Assembly: GCA_019637805.1 (NCBI GenBank)
Contig: JAHBVB010000002.1
Location: 389,981 to 453,980, forward strand
Direction of reading: 5' to 3'
Source: Anaerolineales bacterium
GTDB lineage: Bacteria; Chloroflexota; Anaerolineae; Anaerolineales; UBA11579
Length of the DNA stretch: 64,000 nucleotides
Part shown: in pieces, positions 31,796 through 39,583 of the stretch
How the letters are laid out: each line of letters opens with the position of its first letter
Numbering within the stretch: position 1 is the stretch's first letter
The notes under the pieces: generated by a model
Told to the model about the DNA's origin: nothing
Database searches by the model: none
The model's input: the letters and a program-made list of their open reading frames with translations, nothing else
Translations under genes and position numbers: made by a program

Positions 31796-34009
31796 ATGTT
31801 ACGTATCGCCAAATTCTTGCGGCCGTATTGGCTCTTCTTCAGCCTGTCGGTCTTGCTGCTGTTCGGCCAGGCCAACTTCGAGCTGGCTCTGCCGGACTAC
31901 CTCTCGCAGATCATCAACATCGGCATCCAGCAAAGCGGCATCGCCAGCCCGCAGCCCGCGGTGCTGCGCGCCAGCCAGATGGAACACCTGGCCCACTTCC
32001 TGACCGCCGATGAGCAAGCCCGCGCCCTGGCAGACTACGACCTGGCCCAGCCGGGCGACCCGACGGCCCAGGCCTACCTGGCAGACTACCCCGGCCTGGC
32101 AGACCAGGCCGCGTATCTGCTGCGCCCCAGCGCAGCTGGTCCGCAGCCGGCGCTCAGCCGGGCTTTATGGGCCGCCGCCAGCCTGGAGCAGGCCGCGGCC
32201 CAAGCGCACCAGACCCCTTTGCAGCTAGACTTGGCCGGCCTGCCCGCCGGAGCCGACATCTGGGCCCGCCTGGGGGCCGCCCAACCTGCCCAGCGGTCGG
32301 CCTTCGTGGCCGACCTGCTGGCCCAGCTTGACGCCCAGGGTGAAGAAGCCCTCGAGCAAGGCGCCATTCAGGCGCTCAAAGCCGAGTATGCCGCCCTGGG
32401 CATGGATCTGGGGGCGCGCCAAACCGCTTTCATCTTCCGCATCGGCGGCCTGATGCTGCTCTTCACGCTGCTCTCTGGCATATGCGCGGTGGCGGTGGGC
32501 TACTTCGCAGCGCGGGCGGCGGCCGGGGTGGGGCGCGACGTGCGCGCCGCGCTGTTCCGCAAGGTGGAGAGCTTCTCCAGCGTCGAATTTGACAAGTTCC
32601 CAACCGCCTCGTTGATCACGCGCACCACTAACGACGTCAGCCAGCTGCAGATGGTGACCCAGATCGTGGTGCGCATGGGCGTCTACGCGCCCATCTTGGG
32701 CATTGGCGGCATCTTGCGCGCCGTGGGCAAAGGCTCCTCTATGTGGTGGACGATCGCCCTGGCTTTGTTGGTGCTCACCGGCGTGATCGCGGTCGCCTTT
32801 TCCCTCTCGATGCCCAAATTTCGGCTGATGCAGAAGATGGTTGACCGCCTCAATCAAGTCTCGCGCGAAACGCTGTCCGGCATGTTGGTCACGCGCGCCT
32901 TCAACCGGCAATCCTTTGAAAAAGAGCGCTTTGACACGGCCAACCAGGACCTGACCGCCAATACGCTCTTTACCTCGCGGGTGATGGTCATTATTTTCCC
33001 GATCATGATGCTGGTGCTCAACCTGCTCACCGTGGTCATCGTCTGGGTCGGGGCAGAACAGGTGGCCCAGGCCAGCATGCAGGTCGGTGACATTATGGCC
33101 TTCCTGCAATACGCCACGCAGATCGTGATGTCTTTCCTGATGCTTTCGCTGCTCTTCGTCATTCTGCCGCGCGCCTCCATCTCAGCCGACCGCATCGCAG
33201 ACGTGCTTGAGACCCAGCCGCGCATCGTGGATCCGCCGCAGCCGAAAAGCTTTAGTGCGCCCTTCCGCGGCCAAGTCGAGTTTCGCAACGTCTCTTTCCG
33301 CTACCCCGGCGCCGAGGAGGATGTGCTGCACGACATCAGCTTCACCGCCCGTCCGGGCCAAATGACGGCCTTCATCGGCTCCACCGGTTCGGGCAAATCC
33401 ACCATCATTAATCTCATCCCGCGCTTTTATGACGTCAGCGAAGGCGCCGTGCTGGTGGATGGTGTCGACATCCGCCAAGTGCGCCAGGCCGAGCTGCGCG
33501 ACAAGATCGGCTATGTGCCGCAGCGGGCCACGCTCTTCTCCGGCACTATCGAGAGCAACCTGACCTACGGCGACCGGGCCGCCAGCCCAGCCGCGCTGGA
33601 CGAAGCCCTGCGCATCGCCCAGGCCAGCCGCTTCGTGGCCGAGCGCGAGAATGGCCTGCAGGCCGAGGTGGCCCAGGCCGGCGCCAATGTCTCCGGCGGT
33701 GAGAAGCAGCGCTTGTCCATCGCCCGGGCCTTGGTGAAAAAGGCCCCGATCTACATCTTTGACGACACCTTCTCGGCTCTGGACTACCGTACCGATGCGG
33801 CCTTGCGCCGGGATCTGCGCCAGGCCTACCGTGAGCACACCGTGCTGGTGGTTACCCAACGCGTCTCCACGGTCCGCAATGCCGATCAGATCGTGGTGCT
33901 GGAGCAGGGGCGCGTGGTGGGCAAGGGCACCCATGCGGAACTGATGAAAACCAGCGAGATCTATCGGGAAATTGCGCTGTCCCAACTCAGCGCTGAGGAG
34001 CTTTCCTAA
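31796..34009 (+). CDS. Heterodimeric ABC exporter subunit with degenerate catalytic site
   Basis: A 737-residue half-transporter: six transmembrane helices then an ATPase domain (Walker A GSTGSGKST, signature VSGGEKQRL, Walker B IYIFDDTFSALD). The residue after the Walker B aspartate is Asp, not the catalytic Glu, as in the inactive-site partner of BmrCD/TM287-288-type exporters. Roughly residues 48-210, between helices 1 and 2, form a large alanine-rich extracellular insertion. The gene shares TAATG with the partner gene downstream. Substrates are likely drugs or lipids, but unknown. Confidence 0.92.
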   Translation: MLRIAKFLRPYWLFFSLSVLLLFGQANFELALPDYLSQIINIGIQQSGIASPQPAVLRASQMEHLAHFLTADEQARALADYDLAQPGDPTAQAYLADYPGLADQAAYLLRPSAAGPQPALSRALWAAASLEQAAAQAHQTPLQLDLAGLPAGADIWARLGAAQPAQRSAFVADLLAQLDAQGEEALEQGAIQALKAEYAALGMDLGARQTAFIFRIGGLMLLFTLLSGICAVAVGYFAARAAAGVGRDVRAALFRKVESFSSVEFDKFPTASLITRTTNDVSQLQMVTQIVVRMGVYAPILGIGGILRAVGKGSSMWWTIALALLVLTGVIAVAFSLSMPKFRLMQKMVDRLNQVSRETLSGMLVTRAFNRQSFEKERFDTANQDLTANTLFTSRVMVIIFPIMMLVLNLLTVVIVWVGAEQVAQASMQVGDIMAFLQYATQIVMSFLMLSLLFVILPRASISADRIADVLETQPRIVDPPQPKSFSAPFRGQVEFRNVSFRYPGAEEDVLHDISFTARPGQMTAFIGSTGSGKSTIINLIPRFYDVSEGAVLVDGVDIRQVRQAELRDKIGYVPQRATLFSGTIESNLTYGDRAASPAALDEALRIAQASRFVAERENGLQAEVAQAGANVSGGEKQRLSIARALVKKAPIYIFDDTFSALDYRTDAALRRDLRQAYREHTVLVVTQRVSTVRNADQIVVLEQGRVVGKGTHAELMKTSEIYREIALSQLSAEELS

Positions 34010-35838
34010 TGCAACGCCGCAGTCCTCATGGCATGGGCCAAGTGGCCCCGGAAAAGGCGCGCAATTTCTGGCCCGCCATTCGCCAACTGCTCGATTACCT
34101 GGGCCGCTACAAGCTCAGCCTGGTCGGGGTGGTCATCCTGGCTTTGGCCTCCACCTTGTTCAGCATCATGGGTCCATGGCTGCTGGGCATGGCCACCACC
34201 GAGCTGTACGACGGCGCGCTGGCCCAGCTGGCCGGCAGCGGTGCCATCAACTTCGCCGCCATCAGCCGCCTGCTGCTCCAGGCCCTGGGCCTGTACCTGA
34301 CTTCGGCGGCCTTCGCCTACATCATGGGCTGGGTCATGTCCGCCATCTCGGCAGACATTTCGTATCGCCTGCGCCGCGACATCAGCGACAAGATCCACCG
34401 CCTGCCGCTCAAATACTTTGACAAGATCACTCACGGCGAAGTGCTCTCACGCATCACCAACGATGTTGAGGCGGTCAATCAGACCCTCAGCCAAAGCCTG
34501 ACCCAGATCATCACTTCACTGGTCACTGTGGTCGGCGTTCTGGGAATGATGCTGGTGATCAGCTGGCAGATGACCCTGGCTGCGTTGATCATCGTGCCGC
34601 TTTCTCTGGTGTCGATCATCGTGATCGCCAGCCGCTCGCAGAAATACTTCGTGCAGCAGCTGGATTTCATCAGCAAGGTCAACGGCCATGTGGAGGAAAT
34701 GTTCGGCGGCCACTTGGTGATGAAGGCCTTCAACGGTGAGGCCGACAGCGTGGCGGAGTTTGAACGCCGCAACGACGCCCTGCATGAAGTGGCTTGGAAG
34801 TCGCAGTTCTTCTCCGGCCTGATGATCCCAGTGCTGACTGTGGTCGGCAGCCTGGGTTATGTGATCGTGGCGATTGTGGGCGCCTGGATGTTTGTGCAGG
34901 GGCGCGTACCGGTTGGCAGCATCCAGGCCTTCATTCAATACGTCAGCATGCTCAACCAGCCGCTGGCGCAGCTGGCCAACGTCACTAATGTTTCGCAGAT
35001 GACCGCCGCTGCGGCCGAACGCATCTTTGACTTCCTGGCCGAAGCAGAAGAGACGCCAGACACCCCAACCCCACAGCAGATCACCCAGCCGCGCGGGGAA
35101 GTGGAGTTCCGCAATGTCAGCTTCGGCTACGAAGCAGACCAGCCTGTGATTCGCAACCTCTCCGCCCTGGTCAAGCCGGGCCAGAAAGTGGCCATTGTCG
35201 GCCCCACCGGGGCGGGCAAGACCACCGTGGTCAAGCTGCTGATGCGTTTCTACGATGTCAACGCCGGCGAGATCCTGGTGGATGGGCAGGACATTCGCCA
35301 GTACACCCGCCAAGACCTGCGCCGCAACTTTGCCATGGTCTTGCAAGATACCTGGCTGTACAGCGGCAGCATCATGGACAACATCCGCTACGGCGTGCCG
35401 GGGGCCAGCGATGAAGACGTCATCGCCGCGGCCAAGGCGGCCTACGCCGACCATTTCATCAACACCCTGCCGGATGGCTATAAGATGGTCATCAATGAAG
35501 AGATCAGCAATATCTCGCAGGGCCAGATGCAGCTGCTGACCATTGCGCGCGCCGTGCTGGCCGATGCGCCCATCTTGATCCTGGATGAGGCCACCAGTTC
35601 GGTGGACACGCGCACCGAACTGCTGATCCAGGCTGCCATGGACCGCCTGATGGAAGGGCGCACCAGCTTCGTCATTGCCCACCGCCTCTCCACCATCCGC
35701 AATGCCGACAACATCTTCGTCATGCGCGATGGCGACATCGTGGAGCAGGGCAACCACGCTGCTCTGCTGGCTGCGGGCGGTTTCTATGCCGAGCTGTACA
35801 ACAGCCAGTTTGAGCGTGACAGCGAGACCGCGGCCTAA
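34009..35838 (+). CDS. Heterodimeric ABC exporter subunit with canonical catalytic site
   Basis: A 609-residue partner of the preceding protein. It has six transmembrane helices, Walker A GPTGAGKTT, an altered signature (ISQGQMQLL) and a canonical Walker B with catalytic Glu (LILDEATSSVDTRTE). The altered signature faces the partner's degenerate site, the usual asymmetry of these pairs. Its ATG overlaps the previous stop codon by one base, so the two subunits are made together. A strong terminator follows. Confidence 0.93.
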   Translation: MQRRSPHGMGQVAPEKARNFWPAIRQLLDYLGRYKLSLVGVVILALASTLFSIMGPWLLGMATTELYDGALAQLAGSGAINFAAISRLLLQALGLYLTSAAFAYIMGWVMSAISADISYRLRRDISDKIHRLPLKYFDKITHGEVLSRITNDVEAVNQTLSQSLTQIITSLVTVVGVLGMMLVISWQMTLAALIIVPLSLVSIIVIASRSQKYFVQQLDFISKVNGHVEEMFGGHLVMKAFNGEADSVAEFERRNDALHEVAWKSQFFSGLMIPVLTVVGSLGYVIVAIVGAWMFVQGRVPVGSIQAFIQYVSMLNQPLAQLANVTNVSQMTAAAAERIFDFLAEAEETPDTPTPQQITQPRGEVEFRNVSFGYEADQPVIRNLSALVKPGQKVAIVGPTGAGKTTVVKLLMRFYDVNAGEILVDGQDIRQYTRQDLRRNFAMVLQDTWLYSGSIMDNIRYGVPGASDEDVIAAAKAAYADHFINTLPDGYKMVINEEISNISQGQMQLLTIARAVLADAPILILDEATSSVDTRTELLIQAAMDRLMEGRTSFVIAHRLSTIRNADNIFVMRDGDIVEQGNHAALLAAGGFYAELYNSQFERDSETAA

Positions 35839-35863
35839 CGGCAGCCGGCTGCAAGAAAAACAA

Positions 35864-35893
35864 AAAGAGGCGCACCCGCGGGTGCGCCTCTTT
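35864..35893. terminator. Bidirectional intrinsic terminator between ABC exporter and hppA
   Basis: A 14-bp stem (35864-35877 with 35880-35893, tight loop) is flanked by A-rich and T-rich sequence on its two sides, and sits between convergent operons. Confidence 0.9.
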
Positions 35894-35915
35894 GTTTTGG
35901 TATTTAGTCAGTCAG

Positions 35916-38255
35916 CTACTTGGCTGCCACAACAGGGGTGGTGCGCTTGCTGGTTCTGATCGACCAGACCAGCAGGCCAACCATCACGACTGCCGCGATC
36001 CACTCGCCGATGCCGAAGTTGGTGATCTGCACCACGACCGGGGCAATGATCACTGCCACCAGGTTGACCACCTTGATCATCGGGTTCAGCGCCGGACCGG
36101 CGGTGTCCTTCATCGGATCACCCACGGTGTCGCCCACCACGCTGGCCTTGTGACGCTCGGAGCCTTTGCCCAGATTCTTCTTGGGGTCCTTGGGCTCGTC
36201 TTCGATCAGCTTCTTGGCATTGTCCCAGGCGCCGCCGGCGTTGTTCATGAACACCGCCAGCAGTTGGCCGGAGAGGATGATGCCTGCCAGGGCGCCGCCC
36301 AGGGCTTCCACACCCAGCAGCAGGCCCAGCAGGATCGGGGTGACCACGGCCAGCACGGCCAGGGGCACCAGTTCCTTCTGCGCCGCGGTGGTGGAGATGT
36401 TCACCGCCTGGCGGTAGTCCGGCTTGACCTTGCCGGTCAGCACACCCTTCTTGAACTGGCGGCGAGCCTCTTCCACGATCAGCGCAGCCGCACGGCTCAC
36501 CGCTTGAATGGCGAAGGAGGAGAACAGCCAGGGCAGAGCGCCACCGATCAGCATACCTACGAAGACCTGCGGCACGTCCACGCGGATACCGATGGACTGG
36601 ATCTGCTGGGCCAGAGGGATGCCCAAGGCAGCCTGGGCCCGGCTCACGTCCACCAGATAGGAGCCGAACAGTGAGACGGCCGCAATCACGGCTGAGCCAA
36701 TGGCGACACCCTTGGTGATCGCCTTGGTGGTGTTGCCCACTGCATCCAGGTCGGCCATGATCTGCTTGGCCTTGAGGGTTTCTTTGTCCTTCTTGTTGCC
36801 CCAGGACATCTCACCGATGCCGTTGGCGTTGTCGGCGATGGGACCAAAGGAGTCCATCGCCACGTTGTTGCCGGTCAGCGTCAGCATGCCGATGCCGGTC
36901 ATGGCCACACCGTACAGAATGTAGGTGATGCTCTCGACCGGGTCGGCGCTGATGCCGCCGAAGATCACGATGGAGGAGAAGATCGTGGCGGCGATCACCA
37001 CAGTCGCCCACACCGAGGATTCATAGCCTACGGACACACCTTGCAAGATCAGCGTGGCCGGGCCGGTGTTGGCAGCCTTCTTGATGTCCTGCACCGGGCT
37101 TTGGTGCGTGCCGGTGAAGTACTCGGTCATGCGATCGATCAGGATCGCCAGCAAAACGCCGATGCCGACCGCCAAAGGCGTGCGCCACCAGCCGCCGGGC
37201 AGGCCATCCGTGGACAACACGTTCAGGTAGTAATACGCGGCGGCGAAGAACAGCACCACGGAGATCGCCGCGGAGGAGAGGAAGCCACTGAAGATGGCGC
37301 TCATCGCGTTGGCGGCGTTGCCTTCTTTGCCGGCTTTGACAGCGTAGGTGCCGAAGATCGAGGACAGCACACCGATGCCGCGCACGATCAGCGGGTAAAT
37401 GATCCATTCCACATGGCCGGTGATGTGATACAGGGCCACACCCAGGATCAGGCCGGCCACGATGGTCACTTCGTAAGACTCGAAGATGTCGGCCGCCATC
37501 CCAGCGCAGTCGCCCACGTTGTCGCCCACCAGGTCAGCGATCACGGCCGGGTTGCGCGGGTCGTCTTCGGGGATGTCGTTTTCGACCTTACCCACCAGAT
37601 CGGCGCCCACATCAGCCGCCTTGGTGTAGATGCCGCCGCCTACGCGCATGAACAGCGCCAGCAGCGTGCCGCCAAAGCCAAAGCCCAGCAGGGCGTCTGG
37701 CGCAGCGATGCCGAAGTAAATGAAGATGACCGTACCACCCAGCAGGCCCAGACCGTCGGTCAGCATGCCGGTGATGGTACCGGTGCGGTAGGCAATACGC
37801 AGAGCTTCGCCGAAAGAATAGCGGGCGGCGGAAGCGACGCGCACATTGCCTTGTACCGCCATGCGCATACCGATCTGGCCCACAGCCAGCGAGAAGGTGG
37901 CACCCAGCACAAAGCCGACAGCGCGGCCGATGCCGATGATATTGCTCACCTGGGCCAGGGGGATACCCTCAAAGCGCTCGATCGCCTCCGGAGTGGGAGG
38001 CACGATGGTTACCGAGAGGTACATGGCCACGGTCAGCAGGGCGATCAGCGGCAGGATGGAGCGCAGTTGGCGCTGCAGATACGCATCTGCCCCGTCACGG
38101 ATGGCGCCCCACACTTCTTGCATCTTGGGTGTGCCCATGTCCTCAGCCAGGATCTGATTGCGCAGCAGCAGCGCGTACAGCAGGCCCACAATGGCCACAC
38201 CGAGCACGCCCCACATCGCCCAGATCTCAAAAGGGGATAAACCTAATTGTTGCAT
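35916..38255 (-). CDS. hppA: Membrane-bound K+-independent H+-translocating pyrophosphatase
   Basis: A 779-residue polytopic enzyme (about 16 helices) that couples pyrophosphate hydrolysis to proton pumping. The substrate site is GGGIYTKAADVGADLVGK (from residue 206) with DDPRNPAVIADLVGDNVGDCAG; a second Asp/Lys-rich site is near the C-terminus (VVGDTVGDPMKDTAGPALN). Lys511 in GNTTKAITKG replaces the Ala of K+-dependent enzymes, which marks the K+-independent, H+-pumping class. It has its own strong promoter and a hairpin in its leader. Confidence 0.96.
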   Translation of the reverse strand: MQQLGLSPFEIWAMWGVLGVAIVGLLYALLLRNQILAEDMGTPKMQEVWGAIRDGADAYLQRQLRSILPLIALLTVAMYLSVTIVPPTPEAIERFEGIPLAQVSNIIGIGRAVGFVLGATFSLAVGQIGMRMAVQGNVRVASAARYSFGEALRIAYRTGTITGMLTDGLGLLGGTVIFIYFGIAAPDALLGFGFGGTLLALFMRVGGGIYTKAADVGADLVGKVENDIPEDDPRNPAVIADLVGDNVGDCAGMAADIFESYEVTIVAGLILGVALYHITGHVEWIIYPLIVRGIGVLSSIFGTYAVKAGKEGNAANAMSAIFSGFLSSAAISVVLFFAAAYYYLNVLSTDGLPGGWWRTPLAVGIGVLLAILIDRMTEYFTGTHQSPVQDIKKAANTGPATLILQGVSVGYESSVWATVVIAATIFSSIVIFGGISADPVESITYILYGVAMTGIGMLTLTGNNVAMDSFGPIADNANGIGEMSWGNKKDKETLKAKQIMADLDAVGNTTKAITKGVAIGSAVIAAVSLFGSYLVDVSRAQAALGIPLAQQIQSIGIRVDVPQVFVGMLIGGALPWLFSSFAIQAVSRAAALIVEEARRQFKKGVLTGKVKPDYRQAVNISTTAAQKELVPLAVLAVVTPILLGLLLGVEALGGALAGIILSGQLLAVFMNNAGGAWDNAKKLIEDEPKDPKKNLGKGSERHKASVVGDTVGDPMKDTAGPALNPMIKVVNLVAVIIAPVVVQITNFGIGEWIAAVVMVGLLVWSIRTSKRTTPVVAAK

Positions 38256-38290
38256 GCAAAAAACTCCTATGAAAAAAGGTTTGCTTCCTT

Positions 38291-38322
38291 AAAAAGCGCC
38301 GGAGGACATCAGCCGCCGGCGC
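38291..38322 (-). terminator. Terminator-like hairpin in the hppA leader (possible attenuator)
   Basis: On the minus strand, GCGCCGG and CCGGCGC (38316-38322 with 38296-38302) pair as a 7-bp stem followed by TTTTT. It lies just after the predicted hppA transcription start and before the gene, and no upstream minus-strand gene needs a terminator here, so it may be an attenuator. Confidence 0.55.
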
Positions 38323-38338
38323 CTACGAATGCGAAAAG

Positions 38339-38367
38339 ATTGTAATTTGGGGGGTACTTTGTGTCAA
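38339..38367 (-). promoter_or_regulatory. Strong sigma-70-type promoter of hppA
   Basis: TTGACA (38362-38367), a 17-base spacer and TACAAT (38339-38344) on the minus strand. This is the closest match to the housekeeping consensus in the window. The predicted start is near 38332, leaving a leader of about 75 bases that contains a hairpin. Confidence 0.8.
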
Positions 38368-38385
38368 GTTGCACTACTCTGGGTT

Positions 38386-38527
38386 TGTCATTCCGGGCGC
38401 AGCGAGGAATCCGTATTGCGTTTGTAAGAAACACCATCACATGAGGTCTGCCCCTCCAGATAGGGCTGATTCTCAACCGTCTTTGCACGGATTTCTCGTC
38501 GCAGCTCTGCTGCTCCTCGAAATGACA
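38386..38527. repeat. Inverted-repeat element, tandem copy 1
   Basis: A 142-bp unit bounded by TGTCATTCCGGGCG on the left and CTCCTCGAAATGACA on the right, with inner inverted arms AGCGAGGAATCCGT and ACGGATTTCTCGTCGC. It shares long identical stretches with copy 2 just downstream. It has no coding potential. The 38256-38729 gap holds only the hppA leader and promoter and these two elements. Confidence 0.85.
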
Positions 38528-38533
38528 AAAACG

Positions 38534-38686
38534 TGTCATTCCGAGCGTAGCGAGGAATCCGTATTGCGTTTGTAAGAAACACCATCACATGGGCGGCCTC
38601 TTCCGGACAAGGCTGATTTCTCAGTCGCCCGGCACGGATTTCTCGTCGCAGCCAGCTGGGCGTGGCTCACGCTCCTCGAAATGACA
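38534..38686. repeat. Inverted-repeat element, tandem copy 2
   Basis: A 153-bp unit with the same ends (TGTCATTCCGAGCG and CTCCTCGAAATGACA) as copy 1, six bases after it. The stretch from about 38550 to 38591 is identical to copy 1; the centre differs. It ends 44 bases before the GIY-YIG nuclease gene. Confidence 0.85.
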
Positions 38687-38717
38687 AACACGCCTTATCA
38701 GTTCGACTGGTATGCCT

Positions 38718-38723
38718 TATAGT
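38718..38723 (+). promoter_or_regulatory. -10 box directly upstream of the GIY-YIG gene
   Basis: TATAGT ends 6 bases before the ATG at 38730, supporting that ATG over the one at 38712 and a leaderless message. Confidence 0.5.
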
Positions 38724-38729
38724 AAATCC

Positions 38730-39023
38730 ATGGCGCAGCAGGGGAAGTATTACATCTACATCCTGAGCAACCCCACGGGCACGCTTTACACCGGTGTCAC
38801 TAACAACCTTGAGCGGCGAATCTGGGAGCATAAAGCGCGCGCCAATCAAGGTTTTGCCAGCAAATACAAGATCGATTTGCTTATGTACTATGAAGAATTT
38901 GACTTTGTCGAGGATGCCATTGCTCGCGAAAAGCAAATCAAAGCCTGGCGTAGAGAAAAGAAGCGCAATCTAATCGAGACGACCAACCCCACCTGGCAGT
39001 ACCTCAGCCACGATTGGTTCTAA
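38730..39023 (+). CDS. Small GIY-YIG nuclease domain protein
   Basis: A 97-residue protein made of a GIY-YIG domain alone: KYYIYILSN (GIY part), TLYTGVTNNLERRIWEHK (YIG part with the conserved Arg), and the catalytic-type Glu in AIAREKQIKAWRREKK. Similar small proteins are widespread and their roles mostly unknown. It lies 44 bases after two tandem inverted-repeat elements, an arrangement that could mean the nuclease acts on or moves the elements; this is inference. Confidence 0.88.
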   Translation: MAQQGKYYIYILSNPTGTLYTGVTNNLERRIWEHKARANQGFASKYKIDLLMYYEEFDFVEDAIAREKQIKAWRREKKRNLIETTNPTWQYLSHDWF

Positions 39024-39024
39024 G

Positions 39025-39324
39025 CTACAGCCCCTTGCCGCCCAGGGTGCGCAGTTCCGCCCGGTCAGACATGCCGGCAATCAGCGGGCGCGCCTGGGCG
39101 ATCAGCGCCTGGGTCTCTTCCGGAGCCAGCGAGGCTTGGTGGCTCTCGGCGCTGGTCCACACTTCGCTGACCCAAATGCCCTCTGGGTCGGCCGCATCTT
39201 CGCTCACGATATAGATGAGGCAATCGGGGTTGGCCTGCATGGCTTCCGCCGCCTGCAATAAAAGCTCCAGCAGGGCGGGGCGTTTGCCTGTTATAGCGCT
39301 GATTTTTCCGTGTAATCCATACAT
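39025..39324 (-). CDS. Antibiotic biosynthesis monooxygenase (ABM)-domain protein
   Basis: A 99-residue dimeric-barrel protein of the ABM/YgiN type: MYGLHGKISAITGKRPALLELL at the start and GIWVSEVWTSAESHQASL in the middle. Such proteins include quinol monooxygenases and heme-degrading enzymes, but many have no known activity. The ATG at 39324 is chosen because TATAAT lies 6 bases upstream. The gene ends one base from the convergent GIY-YIG gene. Confidence 0.85.
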   Translation of the reverse strand: MYGLHGKISAITGKRPALLELLLQAAEAMQANPDCLIYIVSEDAADPEGIWVSEVWTSAESHQASLAPEETQALIAQARPLIAGMSDRAELRTLGGKGL

Positions 39325-39330
39325 GGATAC

Positions 39331-39336
39331 ATTATA
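39331..39336 (-). promoter_or_regulatory. -10 box directly upstream of the ABM-domain gene
   Basis: A consensus TATAAT on the minus strand ends 6 bases before the ATG at 39324. There is no ribosome binding site. Confidence 0.6.
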
Positions 39337-39410
39337 GACCTCCAAGATTAGAGAATCTCATTTTCTGGCACAAAGCCTGCATTAACCGGTAGCATGTCAA
39401 GGATTTGATG

Positions 39411-39440
39411 TTGACTCGCCGATTTGATTCACTGTATAGT
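39411..39440 (+). promoter_or_regulatory. rpoD promoter
   Basis: TTGACT (39411-39416), an 18-base spacer and TATAGT (39435-39440). The predicted transcription start near 39447 leaves a structured leader of about 137 bases before the GTG. Confidence 0.65.
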
Positions 39441-39466
39441 GGTCTTCACTCGGTTGGGGTAACAAA

Positions 39467-39525
39467 GCGCCAGCAACATTCGTTGCTGGACTTTTTACTC
39501 CCCGGCAGCAGCAACTCCTTGGCGC
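39467..39525 (+). promoter_or_regulatory. Structured leader of rpoD with terminator-like hairpin
   Basis: CCAGCAAC/GTTGCTGG (39470-39477 with 39482-39489) forms an 8-bp stem followed by ACTTTTT, like an intrinsic terminator. An outer pairing GCGCCA/TGGCGC (39467-39472 with 39520-39525) would compete with or enclose it. It could attenuate rpoD or be a regulatory RNA; the ligand or trigger is unknown. Confidence 0.5.
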
Positions 39526-39583
39526 AATACTCTCAGGAGTAAATTCAATTACCGGGCTTTTAGCCTGGGAGAAAGACAACATA

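Noticed and set aside
37041-38240. 399-codon plus-strand frame over hppA
   Set aside because: Antisense to hppA, rich in Gln, His and Asp as expected for a shadow frame; no start signal.
38386-38686. Possible two-repeat CRISPR remnant
   Set aside because: Only two units, each about 150 bp with internal inverted arms and no spacer of fixed length; no cas gene nearby.
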